From contig CAJNDT010002857.1 in NCBI GenBank assembly GCA_905221615.1, positions 62,001 to 126,000 of the forward strand: a stretch of 64,000 nucleotides of DNA, in the 5' to 3' direction. A model generated the notes under the pieces. The model saw only the letters and a program-made list of their open reading frames with translations. It did no database searches and was not told where the DNA came from. Of the stretch, positions 35,901-48,586 are shown one piece after another. The stretch comes from Symbiodinium sp. CCMP2592 (taxonomy: Eukaryota > Sar > Dinophyceae > Suessiales > Symbiodiniaceae). The translations under genes were made by a program, and so were the position numbers. The stretch's first letter is position 1, and every line of letters begins with the position of its first letter.

Positions 35901-38900
35901 AGCTTGTTCACATCAGGATAAAACGACTTAAGCACCGCACGAGCAGTCAAATTGCTTGAAATTCCAATGTATCTCCAACGAGCAGTCAAATTGCTTGAAA
36001 TTCCAATGTATCTCCAATAAAGGAGCTCGAAACAAAACACTTAGGGGCATCTGAACCCCCATGGAGCCACCCTTTCTGCCCTCAGGCATGTGCCGTCGAA
36101 AACAGCATGATGTCTCTCTCGTACCCTGGATTAGGGTGTAGTTTAGAGCAGCCTTCACGAGCTTAATGGAGAAAACCCACACTTTCAAACCGCGAATCCT
36201 GTCATGACGAACTGCTACAACAGTGGAAAACAATCATCATCGCTGATGAAAATTGTTCGTGCGGCTTCGAAAGCGGCGACTCGCGGCACCAATACAGCGG
36301 CATTTCTCACGTTGGCCCGAATGCACGCAGATTGATTTGGAACATCAAGGATGCACGGTGGTGCGTTTGTTTATCAGGTGTGTCGGCGCTCTTGTGTACA
36401 CTGCGGCACTCCTGTGTCGGCTGTGGGTCTCTTCCATTCTCTGCTCTGGCGGTCGAAACTCCTGACTTCCCAAAACACTTAATCTTCTCAGGCTACGAGA
36501 CAGTCCGTCTGTCAGCAGCTGAGTGTGTTACCAGTGCTTGTTCCCAGGATCAGATTGTGATTCGCCGAGGCCTTTGCGCACGCTCAGCATCAAGCTGAGG
36601 CTTGGCAGCATTCTTGCTACAAACATTACTTAACTTCCCTCCCTCTTGCACCTGTTATGAATTACCTGGAATCACTGCATCTCGCACGTGGTTGCTGCTC
36701 CGTGTCCCTGTGAGGCAGCGGCGTCTGGTGACTCTGGCGGCATCTTGTAGGCGAGGGAGGCAGCTGAGGCAAACGCGTGTCTGGATGAGTGCAGCAGAAC
36801 ATGCGGAATGCACAACTTCAGCGGCCTGCCCTTGCCAAGCCAGAATTGGTTTAGTCAAGACAACGTTTGGCATCAACTTGGCTCCAAGCTGATTCCATAC
36901 TCGGCCAGACGCTTTTGGAGTCGGATGCCACCACTATCCTCGTCAAGCCAACTAGGACACATTGCTTGGGTGTCCGCATGTGGATGCAGTGTGTGGGCAC
37001 TTCTCCAGCTTTTCCAGAGCACAGTCAGCTCACAGCCAACTCGGTCGCACGTCTCTCTGGGTCGCAATGGCGGCCACTCCTTGAGAGTGTAGATGGTTTG
37101 CTCGCCCACCACCAGAATCTCCTAGCATATTGGTACCACTTCCAAACTGTGCACGAGCCATCGATTAGATCTTCCTGCTGATTCGCGGAGAGAGATCGGC
37201 TAAAGCGCACCACCTCGATACTCCGAGCCTGATGCAACAGCACAGTGTCGATTCTGGCATGATCAAGCTTGGACTAACTTGGGGACATGTCTTCTGCGCT
37301 GCTAAGGCTTGTGCATGCTCACCAATGTTCGTAGACCAGTCGACCTTCACCGTCGATTCCATTACAAAGAACTCGAGAATCTTGTCTGCAACGCTTGAAT
37401 GCGAAGAGCCGTGGAAAAGGAACTCTCGCAATGTAGAGCTAAAAGGCAACTTTGAGTGACCATGGGCACATGTTAAAAAAACTACATACACACACACTCT
37501 CTCTCTCTCACTCACTCACTCACTCACTCACACACACACACACACTGACTGATTCGGCCGAGAGTAGGAGTGCAGGAAGGGGAAGAGAGAGAGGCGGGAG
37601 AGAGGCACGTTGTCGTCGTCAAGTCGCGTCGTGAGGACGAGGTTCTTGTCCTGTATTGTCGTCAAATGCCACGTAGTAGGGATAATGGGTCCTGTCCGTG
37701 GCATTATAATGTGGGACAGGTTTCTGTCCCCGGAGCCAGACATAGAGAATGGCTGCCGCTGCCGCAGTCGAAGTGCGATGTCCGGGCAGGGCGTAAAACG
37801 TTCAAAATGCCAAGTAGTAGGGATTGGGTTCTGTCCCTGGCACATCGGGGATATGGTTTCCGTCCCCTTGCAGGTACGTTGCAGCACCTTGCTATCAGGC
37901 TCTTCGTTGGCCATTCCCTGATAGCAAGGCTGAATGGCCCCCTGCAAATGTCCACATGTGAAAAACAGAAGGAGTGACCCTCTGCTCCCATGCGCTAGGG
38001 AGGTTCACACACACACACACACACACAGCCCCGTCAGGGGCGTGTATTGAGAGAAGTTCAGAAAGAAAGAGACGAGAAAGAGAGGCCGATTACTTCCCGG
38101 CGGAAGCTGCAACCACTTGCATTAGACGACGGTTACTGCACCTGCACTCATGTCAGAAGCACATGCCCTTGCAGTCCCTGAGGAATAAAGAAGCGGTCGA
38201 ATAGAGGACAGACTAGCGAGGTAGTCCTGTGCATTAGCGGCCAGTAACTGCACTAGACGCCAGTTACTGCACCTGCACTCATGTCAGACTCACATGCGAG
38301 CATCAGAGAGAGAAGGTAATCATAAGAAGCATCGGGAGATCTGAACGGTCTGAACGAAGGCTGAACATCCGGTCTATCACCGGTTTCCCTTTCGGAGGAA
38401 CACCACGGCGCCATGACGGAAAGCCGCTGCTCAGGAGTCTCATGACCCACGATAGTCACACTGACTGATTCGGCCGAGAGTAGGAGTGCAGGAAGGGGAA
38501 GAGAGCGAGGCGGGAGAGAGGCACGTTGTCGTCGTCAAGTCGCGTCGTGAGGATGAGGTTCCTGTCCTCTATTGTCGTCAAATGCCACGTAGTAGGGATA
38601 ATGGGTCCTGTCCCTGGCATTATAATGTGGGATAGGTTTCTGTCCCCGGAGCCAGACATAGAGAATGGCTGCCGCTGCCGCGGTCGAAGTGCGATGTCCG
38701 GGCAGAGCGTAAAACGTTCAAAATGCCAAGTAGTAGGGATTGGGTTCTGTCCCTGGCACATCGGGGATATGGTTTCCGTCCCCCTGCAGGTACGTTGCAG
38801 CACCTTGCTATCAGGCTCTTCGTTGGCCATTCCCTGATAGCAAGGCCGAATGGCCCCCTGCAAATGTCCACATGTGAAAAACAGAAGGAGTGACCCTCTG

Positions 38901-41185
38901 CTCCCATGTGCTAGGGAGGTTCACACACACACACACACGCACACGCACACGCACACGCACGCACGCACAGAGGCACGCATGCAGGCACACAACACACACC
39001 CGCACACACGCGGACGTGCACGTGTTGTATACAAAGTTCGCCCCGCTCTTCTCTGTGATCATCCTGAATGCTTTGCAGGCTTGAAGCTGGATAATCACAA
39101 CTTGGTGGCTGACTACTGTACCCCTTCAGCCAAATCTGCTGCCATGCTTACTGTCTGCTACCGCATGAAACATCTGCCTGGACCTTCTTGCCAGGGGCGC
39201 CGTCTCCTTCAACTGATGTGTGTTGGAAAATCGGGCTCACACGGATCTGCTCTCGTGCGACAGAACAGACCTGCTGTTTGGTCAACGTTGTCTGCAGCAG
39301 CTGCCAGAACCTGTGTTACAGTATGCGACCCAGAGATGTGAAATGATGTGAAGCAGCTGCAATGTCTTTCTTGCGTTCTGGTCTGCCGCACCTGATACCG
39401 ATAGGCCTCTATACACATTGCATCGGTGCCTTGGCTTGGCTCTGTGAGCTGCCATGACTCTGCCATGTCAGAAGGAAACGAACCAGAGTCGAGATTACCA
39501 TGCGGACTAAGCCAGCTGCATATGACAAAGCTGTCGATCTTTGGCACATAGCATATGGGGCCGGGCACCCTGTGCTGGATTCGTCACTGACGTGCCAAAG
39601 CTCGGGCAGAACCGATCTGAAACAAAATCTGAGATCAAAGCAGAAAATTCGTTGTCAACATCCGGCTGAAGGCAAACGACTCCTGACACGGCGTGACCCC
39701 TTGCCTCCTGTCCCAAGAGCCGAGGGTCTTCTATTCGTTGCGTCCTGCTCGAAAAAGGACAGCACGCCATCCAACGACCTGGAATTGCATTCACAGAGAA
39801 CTCCGCTGCAGGCCAAATCTGCTGCGCCTCGGAAGCTCGGATATGCGGCCACACATGCCCAAGTGCCAGGCTGGACACAGAAATAATCGCGATCTCTAAC
39901 ACCACCTTGGTGGGATGCGGATGGGTTGGGCTCCCGGACTGAAACTTAGTGTCACAGCGACGGGCTCGGCCGCACACCGAAACATCCGTAACACATGTTG
40001 AAGGCCGGCCTCCCACTGAGCACATGAGCGCACACACACACACACACACACACACACGCTCTAAAGACTTTAAGCCTTAATCAAGACTTCAGCTCCACTT
40101 CTGAAGTGCCTTGAAAGCTTGTGCTCATAGGCCAGAGCAATGGAGTAGTAGTTAACCGAGCCGCCAGACGAAACTGCCGACCTTAACGTTCAACCAATGG
40201 CAGACGCCTGCGATGTCCTGCACATCAATGGCCTCTACTTCACCCGTGCGAGCCGCCGGTGCGGCGCAAGCAACACAGAACTACATTTCCAAGAATGTCC
40301 TGCTCGCACTAAATGGGTCAGCTATGATATTTGCTTGCTTGACGGAGCACTGGACCCAGTCTCCTGACAATGGAACGGATGTTGAGGCCAACACACCATG
40401 TACACCGACAACTTCAGTGGGTGAAGCAAAGCCATGCAGATCTCTCGACCTGAGCAATGCTCTTTGACAGTCCAGTCCGGCATTCTCCCACCCCTCCTAT
40501 GCACTCCTTCCAGAAGTCTTGGCTGGCTGCTGCCCTGGACAAATCTGCCTGCCTCAATCTGAAGGATCGGCGCCTGTGCAATGCAAAACCGCTTACACGC
40601 AAGAGCAAGATAGCCCTGTCGGATGTCGCTTGCCTCCATGTTGCTCTCGAGAATGAGGTCCTCGATTTTGTACTCCTTCTGCTTCGGATAGTACCTACGA
40701 AAACATAAAGCAAACGTGAGGCAAGCAGTATTCGGACTTGATGATGGAGGTGGGCAGTGCCACCCACTGGACATCTCTTGCATCCGCATAGTCGAAGCGC
40801 ACATGCGGAGCATTCCCTGGTAGCTTCCAGTGATGATCTTGTTCGCGCCGCTTGGCCTTAGAAAGAAGCATCTGGCGATACATAGGTTGGCACAAGCAGG
40901 ATTAAGGCGATGGTCGCGAGCCACGTCTACTTTGTGAACATTCGTATTAGGAGTCTCTTGGGCGACAGTGGCCACACAAAGCCGCGTGGCCAGTGGCACA
41001 TTCATCCTCAGGAGCCGGGCTCATTGTCAATGTTGGCCAGGCACAAACAACCGGTGTCAAACCTCAGCAATCCAAATGCCGCTGTGCATGAAACCAGGAA
41101 AGACCGTGAGCTGGGACAGTTGCTCCTCATCTTCGCTAACTTGGGTGCTCCACCACTCCCGCGCCTGCGAAGCACAGCAAGACAT
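29954..41185 (-). CDS. BBS9: BBS9/PTHB1, BBSome subunit (multi-exon, about 11 kb)
   Basis: BBS9 is a beta-propeller core subunit of the BBSome, which carries membrane proteins in cilia and flagella. Exons appear in family order. N-terminus: AREWWSTQVSEDEEQ (ATG near 41185), FDTGCLCLANIDNEPG (about 41070), NKIITGSYQGMLR (about 40845), YYPKQKEYKIEDLILE (from 40690), APILQIEAGRFVQG (about 40576). Then SLDGVLSFFEQD (about 39790), LPGPICYVPKIDSFVIC (about 39565), CIEAYRYQVR (about 39415), LVLKEMQLVWCARL (about 35865), GMVVLMDGKGKLQICYLG (about 35570) and ELNYDEMEEEHQ (about 33820). C-terminal part: YYSLNNEPRTVASSFLLPF (about 32490), NLLSIQYVSGTEATVL (about 32005), LTFEQTLLLTDAIDDVEQAL (about 30445), LVLLLIKFRFGMDEENF (about 30165) and EQGWEEKAGSSSL plus stop (29954-29956). 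Exon borders and some middle exons are unresolved. Confidence 0.9.
35940..36017. repeat. Two-copy 39-bp tandem repeat
   Basis: CGAGCAGTCAAATTGCTTGA starts both copies (35940 and 35979); the 39-bp units are identical. It lies in the large BBS9 intron just upstream of the LVLKEM exon. Confidence 0.95.
37500..37548. repeat. CT/CTCA/CA microsatellite
   Basis: CT run, then CTCA repeats, then CA repeats at the border of duplication copy 1. Other CA runs in this intron are at 38008-38028, 38922-38972 and 40029-40060. Confidence 0.9.
37541..38028. repeat. 485-bp direct duplication, copy 1
   Basis: Nearly identical to 38457-38935, 916 bases away, with only scattered substitutions. It begins in CA repeats and ends in a CA run. 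Inside are two related about 60-bp halves (each GTAGTAGGGAT ... TGTCCC ... GGTTTC(T/C)GTCCCC) and a perfect 13-bp hairpin. Located in a BBS9 intron. Confidence 0.95.
37887..37929. repeat. Perfect 13-bp hairpin in duplication copy 1
   Basis: CCTTGCTATCAGG (37887-37899) and its exact reverse complement CCTGATAGCAAGG (37917-37929), with a 17-base loop. The same hairpin is kept at 38803-38845. Confidence 0.9.
38117..38305. repeat. Two-copy about 45-bp repeat between the duplications
   Basis: GTTACTGCACCTGCACTCAT occurs near 38131 and again near 38261, each within a larger similar block starting TGCA(T/C)TAGACG. Confidence 0.8.
38457..38935. repeat. 485-bp direct duplication, copy 2
   Basis: Second copy of 37541-38028, same order of internal repeats and hairpin, followed by a mixed CA/CG repeat tract. 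Confidence 0.95.
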
Positions 41186-41390
41186 ACCAAAGTTTGCCCA
41201 CATGACATCTGAGATGAGACTGAACTTGTATCCTCCGCGAAGCGGTAATCTCATTTCAGCTATGGCCGCAATTGTTCTGGCAGAAAAGTGGTACCAAGGA
41301 CGCTGGATCGAGCAAACCCAAAAGTGTGTGTTTGTGTGTGTGTGTGTATGTGTATATATATATGTATATATGTACATGGTCGCTCCCCAG

Positions 41391-41848
41391 TTGACAGACC
41401 ATGCCCTTTCAACTGAGTCGTAGTGCCTGGTCTGTCATCGGGGGGAGTCCGCACTCAGCCCTCAAAAACTCAACTCCAAAAATACGGAAATTTCCCAAAT
41501 TCTCTCCTCTAACTTTCCGGATATCCGAAATTTCCAAAATTTCCAAAAAGTCCGCCCTTCTGTGTTGGAAAAACACTGTCCACTAGGTCGGTAAAGTTCG
41601 GAAATTTTGGAAATTTCGGAAATTTCCAAAAAATCCGCCCTTATGTGTTGGAAAAACCCTGTCCACTAGGTCGGGCGGTTTGAAAAGTTTGGAAATTTCG
41701 GAAGTTTTGAAAATCTTGGGAAGTTTTGGAGATTTGGAAAATTTTGGAATTGTTGAAACTTTTGGAATTGATTTTTATGAAGGCTGATTAGACCCATCCG
41801 ATGACAGACCATACACTACGACTCACTTGCAAAGGCAAGGTCTGTCAA
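41391..41848. mobile_element. MITE-like element with compound 51-bp inverted ends
   Basis: The left end (41391-41441) and right end (41798-41848) are reverse complements over about 51 bases with a handful of mismatches. Shared parts include TTGACAGACC, TGAGTCGTAGTG and TGGTCTGTCATCGG. Each end is itself an inverted pair (TGACAGACCA with TGGTCTGTCA). The inside has no gene; it holds GGAAATTTC-type palindromic repeats and two copies of a 49-bp block. Confidence 0.75.
41543..41674. repeat. Two 49-bp internal repeats of the MITE-like element
   Basis: TCCGCCCTT(C/A)TGTGTTGG and CTGTCCACTAGGTCGG recur at 41543-41591 and 41626-41674, separated by GGAAATTTC-type repeats. Confidence 0.9.
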
Positions 41849-44800
41849 TACTCATGCCAATATTTAGACGAATATCGACGTCCATATATATATATATATA
41901 TATGTATTGGTACTCCTACGAATACTTTAAACTTTACAGCTACTAACACTGACATTGATCATTTATTGAATGCTCAAGCTAATACCAGCATTAATACAAG
42001 TCGAATATTACACTTTTACAACGCCAAATACGAACATGCATAATACAAATACTAACTTTGATTAATATTGCCACGAATATTCCTACGCATATCAATCGTC
42101 ATATCCATATTGATATTATTGTATACAAATAACAATACCAATACACACCTGCCCAATACACACCTGCATATACTAACGTACATAAATATACATACCACTA
42201 TATCAAAACACACATACATTAACTCATTCATGTATTCATCTGTTAGTATATTTATGTAATCAAGAGTAATACTCATAAAAACATTCCTGCGAGTACACAT
42301 CATATTAGTACTAGTACTAACGCAAACACTATTACTAATGCTAATCACAGTCTTATTCAAACTAAAATCAATATTTATATGGGTATTGATGCTCCTACGC
42401 ACACTAATACATATACTTTTGAGGTGTTGACAGTAATGAAATCACCAATACTACCACGAACATTGATAGTTTGTTTAATATTCAAGAGTATAGTATCATT
42501 ATTAGCATTCACGCTTACATTAAGGCTAACACGACTGTGAATAATCCTAATACTAATATTAACATTCATAGTCCTACGAATATCAATAATCATCTTCATA
42601 TTGATATGACTTATGAATATTAGTACCATTACTAATAGACACTTGCCTATACTAGTGTAACAACATACACACTGCTATCTTAAAAATACAGATGTATATT
42701 AATGCATTCATGTACTATGCTTTAGGATAAGCATATACCCATATACCAATGTAACAATATGCTACTTATTAATGTATGAGTCTTCTATACTAATGTGCAA
42801 ATATACTAATATACGAATACTTTAATATGTAAGTAAACCGACATGACAAATTAGTATACTAATATGCCAACATACTGATATACTTAGAACTCATTAGACA
42901 ATGCACGAGTACAGTGAATATATTGACTGGTATGCTAATATACTAATATACTAATACACCAGTATACTGATGTATTCATGCACCAGTTGTACTAATATAA
43001 TGAATATACTAATATACAAGTATACAAATAGGTTACTGCTCGAATATTGATATATCTATCTGCTAATATACGAAACTATCAATATGCTAACATATCAAAA
43101 CTAATTCTTATACTGATACTACTACTACTAGCACTTCTGCAAAAATTCACTCATATTAAAACCAGCAATAAGACTGATACTAATGCTAGCAGTAGTACAA
43201 TTACAGGCATTGACATTGGACTAACACCAGTACTGACACGAACATGAGCACTAGCACTTATTTATATCTACTAATATTGATATTTATACTTACAGTAAAC
43301 ACTATTACTAATGGTAATACTCATCCTAATATCAATACTACCACGATACTATTGACTCATGTGCCGCGCTTCTGGTGCATGGGTCCTCAGTACATGGCAT
43401 GTTAAACATATACATTGTATATCTACTGTCAAGGTTTTACTGTACAGATTATCGTCGTGTGTAGTGTGTTTAGATACAGTATCTCCCCCGCGTCCCCTGC
43501 CAAGAGTACTCTGTCGAAGGGCATGGTCTGTCAACGGGGGGTGGGTGAGATATGTATATATATATATATGTGTGTGTGTGTGGGTGTGTGCGTGTTTATC
43601 TGTTTATCGTTTTTACCTATATGTATATATCCAGATATGGTGAATGTTGAGCATGATATGTTGTAAAAAACACGAGACATCATATGATAAATAACACACT
43701 GTATAAAATGTATCACGTATTACGTGTCACGTGTTTTAAATTTTATATACTGTCGGTTATACATTATTGTATAGGATACATTACAGACCATACATCCTAT
43801 ACTACATGCAATACATAAAATATTGAACATATGCTGTACGCTGTAATATGTGGGCTGTAAGCTATTAATTTGTATTGCATATGCTGAGATATATAAACAG
43901 GTGTATTGTGTGCATAAGATTTTGCACAATACAATTAAGCCCCGTTCCAATTGCGGCCTTCCAACTTTCTGGCCGCAGTCATAGTATCATGCCTTTGACA
44001 TGGCAAATCATCAATTTTGTATGGTACATCATATAGTTTATATGGTGGATCGTTGCATATTTTGTGATACTTGTATGTGCATGCATGTGTATATATATAT
44101 ATGTATGTGTGTGTATGTGTAGGTGTGTGTTTGCATTCGTATAACATGTTTTCAGGTATCTGTTGCAGATCACATATTCAAGCTGTATTTGCAGATCGCA
44201 TAACCGACATCTTATACTGTATGTGGCATAGCTTACATGTTGTAGTATGTCGTGCATGTGATGTGTTCTATGCTGTGTGATATAGGCTACGTATTTCATA
44301 GTATGTGCTTCAGATTTAAATACTACCGCCTGGCTGTTGTATATTGCCTGCGCAATCAACACCTGTGATGTGCTACCTAATGTCTATTTTGTCTTGAACG
44401 GTACCGCATATACGGTGTGCGCCGTATGCTGGCCTGGATTCTACATCATCTCATATCAATCATATCATACCACCCTGTCTCATATTATATCCTGATGCAC
44501 AAACATCTCTTTAGATTGTGTGCTATCATATCGTATCATATGGTATCATGTTTGAGACCATGCCATACTGTACTGTATCTTGTTGCACCGTAATGTACCA
44601 CAATGTACCATAACATGCCAAATCATATGATGAAACATCATATGCCATGGAGTCACAGTAGATCATGCTATGTTGTATCACACTGTAATGTGTTGACCCT
44701 ATGCTGTATTCTATGCAAACATATCATGTTGCTTCTTGCTACATACCACTTCATTACCTTATACCGTTATACCATATCAGATCAGATTATACCACCTATC

Positions 44801-45058
44801 ATATTACATGAGATTATGTTATACTATACTACATTATGTCATAATATGCTACGCTGTATTTTACCATGTCACATTGCACTTCTTGTTTATTATGTTTGTT
44901 ACATAATGTCATCATATCACATCACTGGATTCTGTCCATGGGCACATCGTACGAAATACACTGTACTATGCTGCGTAATGGTATTCTTTGCAAAATGTGT
45001 TGTATGTTGTTATCTTGTGGCATACGTTTATGATATCATAACATGCTATACAGCATTT

Positions 45059-45091
<33 letters not shown>

Positions 45092-45280
45092 CACGTATAT
45101 ATATATATGCTATCTTGTATCGGTACGATACTATAATATACTACACTACATTAATTATCCTATAGTATACTATGCTATACTATATGTTGTCGTAGCTCAT
45201 GCTATATTATGATGTGCTGTCTGCCATGTCTGTATATGCATAATATGCAGATGTATCTGTACATGTGCGTGTAGAAATCT
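41849..45280. repeat. AT-rich cryptic simple-sequence island
   Basis: About 3.4 kb of AT-rich DNA with no gene. Word use changes along it: scrambled ACTAATACT and CGAATATT words to about 42650, ATACTAATATAC words to about 43060, ACTAATACTAC to about 43340, then ATATCATAC/TGTATC words from about 43700 to 45200. TA/TG runs occur at 41880-41905, 43554-43590, 44090-44130 and 45060-45108. The short open frames here follow the repeats. Confidence 0.75.
43517..43535 (-). repeat. Inverted third copy of the MITE end
   Basis: Reverse complement of GTTGACAGACCATGCCCTT at 41390-41408, exact over 19 bases, 2.1 kb away. Both copies are bounded outside by C/G runs. Confidence 0.8.
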
Positions 45281-46470
45281 GCATGTATGTCTGGCAGCTT
45301 CAATGGGAGGGAGAGGGAACCCTTGTATCCGGAGACCCCCAAGTTTTACGAGAGGATATCAGGGTGTCCTTTTTTGCATATGCATCTGCCTCAACTCTCT
45401 AAGCTGCTGTTGTTCGGTGTGCCACCTCCAGCTGAACCCCTTTGGCCTGGGGTGTCCTGTAAGCGGCCGAGACTTGCAACGCAGATCATCCTAATATCCC
45501 GGTCAAGATGGTTCGGTCCATCGTCAAAGGTGTCACCATGTCCGGCACAAGGGAAACTTCCAACACTCTTTGTGCAGTGGTCATCAACTAGCGGCCAAAG
45601 AGCTCACGTGCGAGGGAGCCTCTTACCAAGTTCAGGGGCCACGCGAATGTCGCAACGCAAAACGGTACTGCGTGTGAACGCCGGGTAAACTAGCTTGACT
45701 CACGGCGAATCGACCAAGAAACCCTAGGACTACGTGCCCCGGGTAGGTACCGTTCCACCTCAGCCTGACTGGGCAGGCAAGCTAGGCTCTCAGAGACGGC
45801 AAACATGTTTCAATTAAGTACGAACAAAACATAGCGAAATCCGATAATGCATGATAATGCTGATGATGCTGCTCTCGGGCGAAGTCTTGCGCATGTCGAA
45901 GTTGGCTCTGAGTTAGCAGAGGTGCCCTCCTCTGAGACATAAAGCTGCTCCCTGAACCAGCCTAGCAACACAAGACAGCGTATCCGCCTGGAAAAGGCTC
46001 ATCCACAGGCCATGCGCTTCACCTTCTGCCGTGCGACCCGAAGCCTCAGCCGGTTGGAATACAAAAACGGCAAAAGTAACCAACCACCGTCTGAATCCCT
46101 GAAGAGAAAATGGAATGTCATTTTGCCCGGCATTCCTCCTGCCTTTAGATGGCTTACTTGCAAGCGCAGGGCTGCAGAAAGCTTGAAAGCACTGTGAGGC
46201 TTACTGGTCTCGACAGCATTGGGGCCCTCGCAGTGGAAGAAGGCTCAAGATCTATGAGAGGAGCACAAACGGCAGCGGGGCGAGGCAGTGGCAACTAAAT
46301 GAACAGACACCGTCTTCGGGCGAAGAGAGAGAAAGAACGCGAAATTCAGAGCCAACTTCCGGAGGCTGACGAACTGCTATACGTGGGCACAAAACGGATG
46401 CGCTGGCCTGGCATCCTGACTCTTCTTGCCTTGCACAAAGTCTATTGATGAAAACGTCCGAAATATGTTT
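45281..46470. other. Stretch without an assignable gene
   Basis: Normal GC content again; only short open frames with no recognised motif on either strand. Confidence 0.3.
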
Positions 46471-46479
46471 CTTGACTTG

Positions 46480-48586
46480 ACTGGCCTTGCTTTGTAGATG
46501 AGGAAGAACGAGATCTCGAGCCCGAGCATGAGTTCGAACGTGATCTGGATGGAGAAGCCTGCTGTGACTTATGATAATGAGTCAGCCGTTACCCTGCATT
46601 TGCCTGGCTGCTCGATCTGAGCCTCGATTTCCAGCGGTTCCTGCGCCTTCACGGCTCCATTCCTGGCTGGCTTGTCTTTGGAAAGAGCAGGCTTTGCTGT
46701 GACTGGGGCTGTCTGCGTTAAAACTACATCTAACGACCACGGGTGACCCCAAAGACTTGAATGCCCAGGCATGCATGATGGCTGGCCTCGTGGAAGCCAC
46801 ATGGACACGTTTAGCATGCTGGCAGCCATCCGTTGAAATCGCGTAGTGCTTTTTATACCCTGACCTCCGAAGCAGAGTAACAGCCCTGAAGCTGAGCAGT
46901 AAAATGCTTGAGATGGCTTGCAAAATCTGTCACGAGTCACGACCACACAACCCAAGCGCAAGCACAGGCCTTTCGACAGCCGTACTCAGGGGTGGCAAGG
47001 CTTTCGCAAGGTCAACTTTCGTGATTGTACAGCCGCTGGACGAAGCTGTGTGCCAGAGATGGTGTGGTGCGGTGGGTGTGCAGCAGTGGCTTGGAAAAGT
47101 GTTGTCATCACGCGCTGCCTTCATGGCTTCCTCCCCGCACGGCCACGACCCTGAGAAATAGTTTGCGGAAACATGCCCGGGAATCGCTGGTGCAGAGACT
47201 CGGGTGAACAGCTCACTGCTGTCTCCTGTCCTGGCGGTCGTCGAGACAATTCTTCCACTGACTATACGCAAACACGTGGCCTCACGACTAGCTGTGAATT
47301 CGACGACTCCATCTCCAGGCGGCATTGTATTTCCTGCACGAAACACAGCCCTGCAAGATATGAGCTGTTCTTAATGAATCTGGTGCCTGCGAGCCCGGCA
47401 GTGATGCAATCCATCTTTTCGGCCACTCCTGAATGCGTGCAGAATGCCGACTCGTTCGAAATCATGCTATCGGTACTCCAGCCTTCTCGGCGTTGACCTC
47501 GGCCGTTACCTGCAACCCAACCCGAGGGTAAAACATCCCACAGTGAACCGCGCCCGCCTGCCAAGAGCAAGTCTCCGCAGCAAACTGTAGAGACAGCTCA
47601 CCTCCTGAGGTGTTATGCAAGAATAGGGGTGCAGGACTTGCAGGCATTTATGATTGGCATCTCAGCGTCCGAATCCGACTCGGAGGCTCCTTACCTTTCC
47701 CTTGGAGACCCAAGGGAAACTATGCAAAGAGTTGCGGGAAGCTCACAGCTTTGCTCCGTCCGATTCTGCATGAGGGTTCGGAGAGGCTTACAACAGCAGT
47801 CAGGAGCAGGCACAAACTCCAAATGAACACAAAAACGTCGATTCGAGCGTCTTATGCCGAGTTGTGTTCTACGGCCTGCTACTACTTGCAACTCAACCGA
47901 CCTATCCAAATTGGGACTCGGATGTCCTCTAGTTGTATCACTGGTACCAGGTGTGACAGGCATGGCTGGGAGCCTCAACCACACTCTCAAGCTGACTCCG
48001 TACATGCGTGTCCTTGTAGGGAGATGCTGAGGTTTTTGCCCCCTCAGTCAGCTGCACATAAGTGGCATGTCGTCCACACGCAAAGCCCGAGCATGCAAGA
48101 TCTTCGGTTGGGCCCCGAACCACTTTGCCATCTCCCGCACACAACACCGGATTGGCCGGAAGTGATCTCCTCAAGGCATGCTGCATTGGTTTGCGACAGG
48201 ACTTCGAAAAAAAACCTGTAGCCATCTATAGCCTTCAGTGCAGCTGTGCACCCCTCCCAGCAGCTGTGACCTCCATGCGCTGCGGAGGTCGGAGAAGAAA
48301 GCAGCGGGGACGGTTTCCCAGCCATCACAATGCGGCGGAGCAAAGCTGTGCCCGCAATGAGTTCTGCTTGCAAGTTGCAAGTGGATGTTAGTCTCCGCAC
48401 CGTCGTCGGCATAAACAAGTTCACGCACTGTCCTGCAATGCAACCGTGATCTGCTGCAGGCTTCCCATATCGGGCAGGTTCAGGAGACTCACTCGTCGGG
48501 CGTTTCTTGTCGAGCGTTTCGGCTGTTGTTTCTGTGTCGGCTGCATCATCAGCTACAGACGGCTCCATCACCAGTGACCTGTCCAT
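46480..48586 (-). CDS. Unassigned minus-strand exons, one RS-like
   Basis: Exon-like segments, from high to low: SVADDAADTETTAETLDKK and ARYGKPAADHGCIAGQCVN (48586-48420), YRFFFEVLSQTNAACLEEI (about 48220-48160), SMISNESAFCTHSGVAEKMD and GTRFIKNSSYLAG (about 47485-47360), TKVDLAKALPPLSTAVERP (about 47030-46970), and an RS-type stretch ASPSRSRSNSCSGSRSRSSS (about 46560-46500). No family is recognised, and they may be parts of one or two genes in the host orientation. Confidence 0.3.

Noticed and set aside
45287..45688. 133-codon plus-strand frame
   Set aside because: No recognisable motif and no neighbouring exons; length is compatible with chance.
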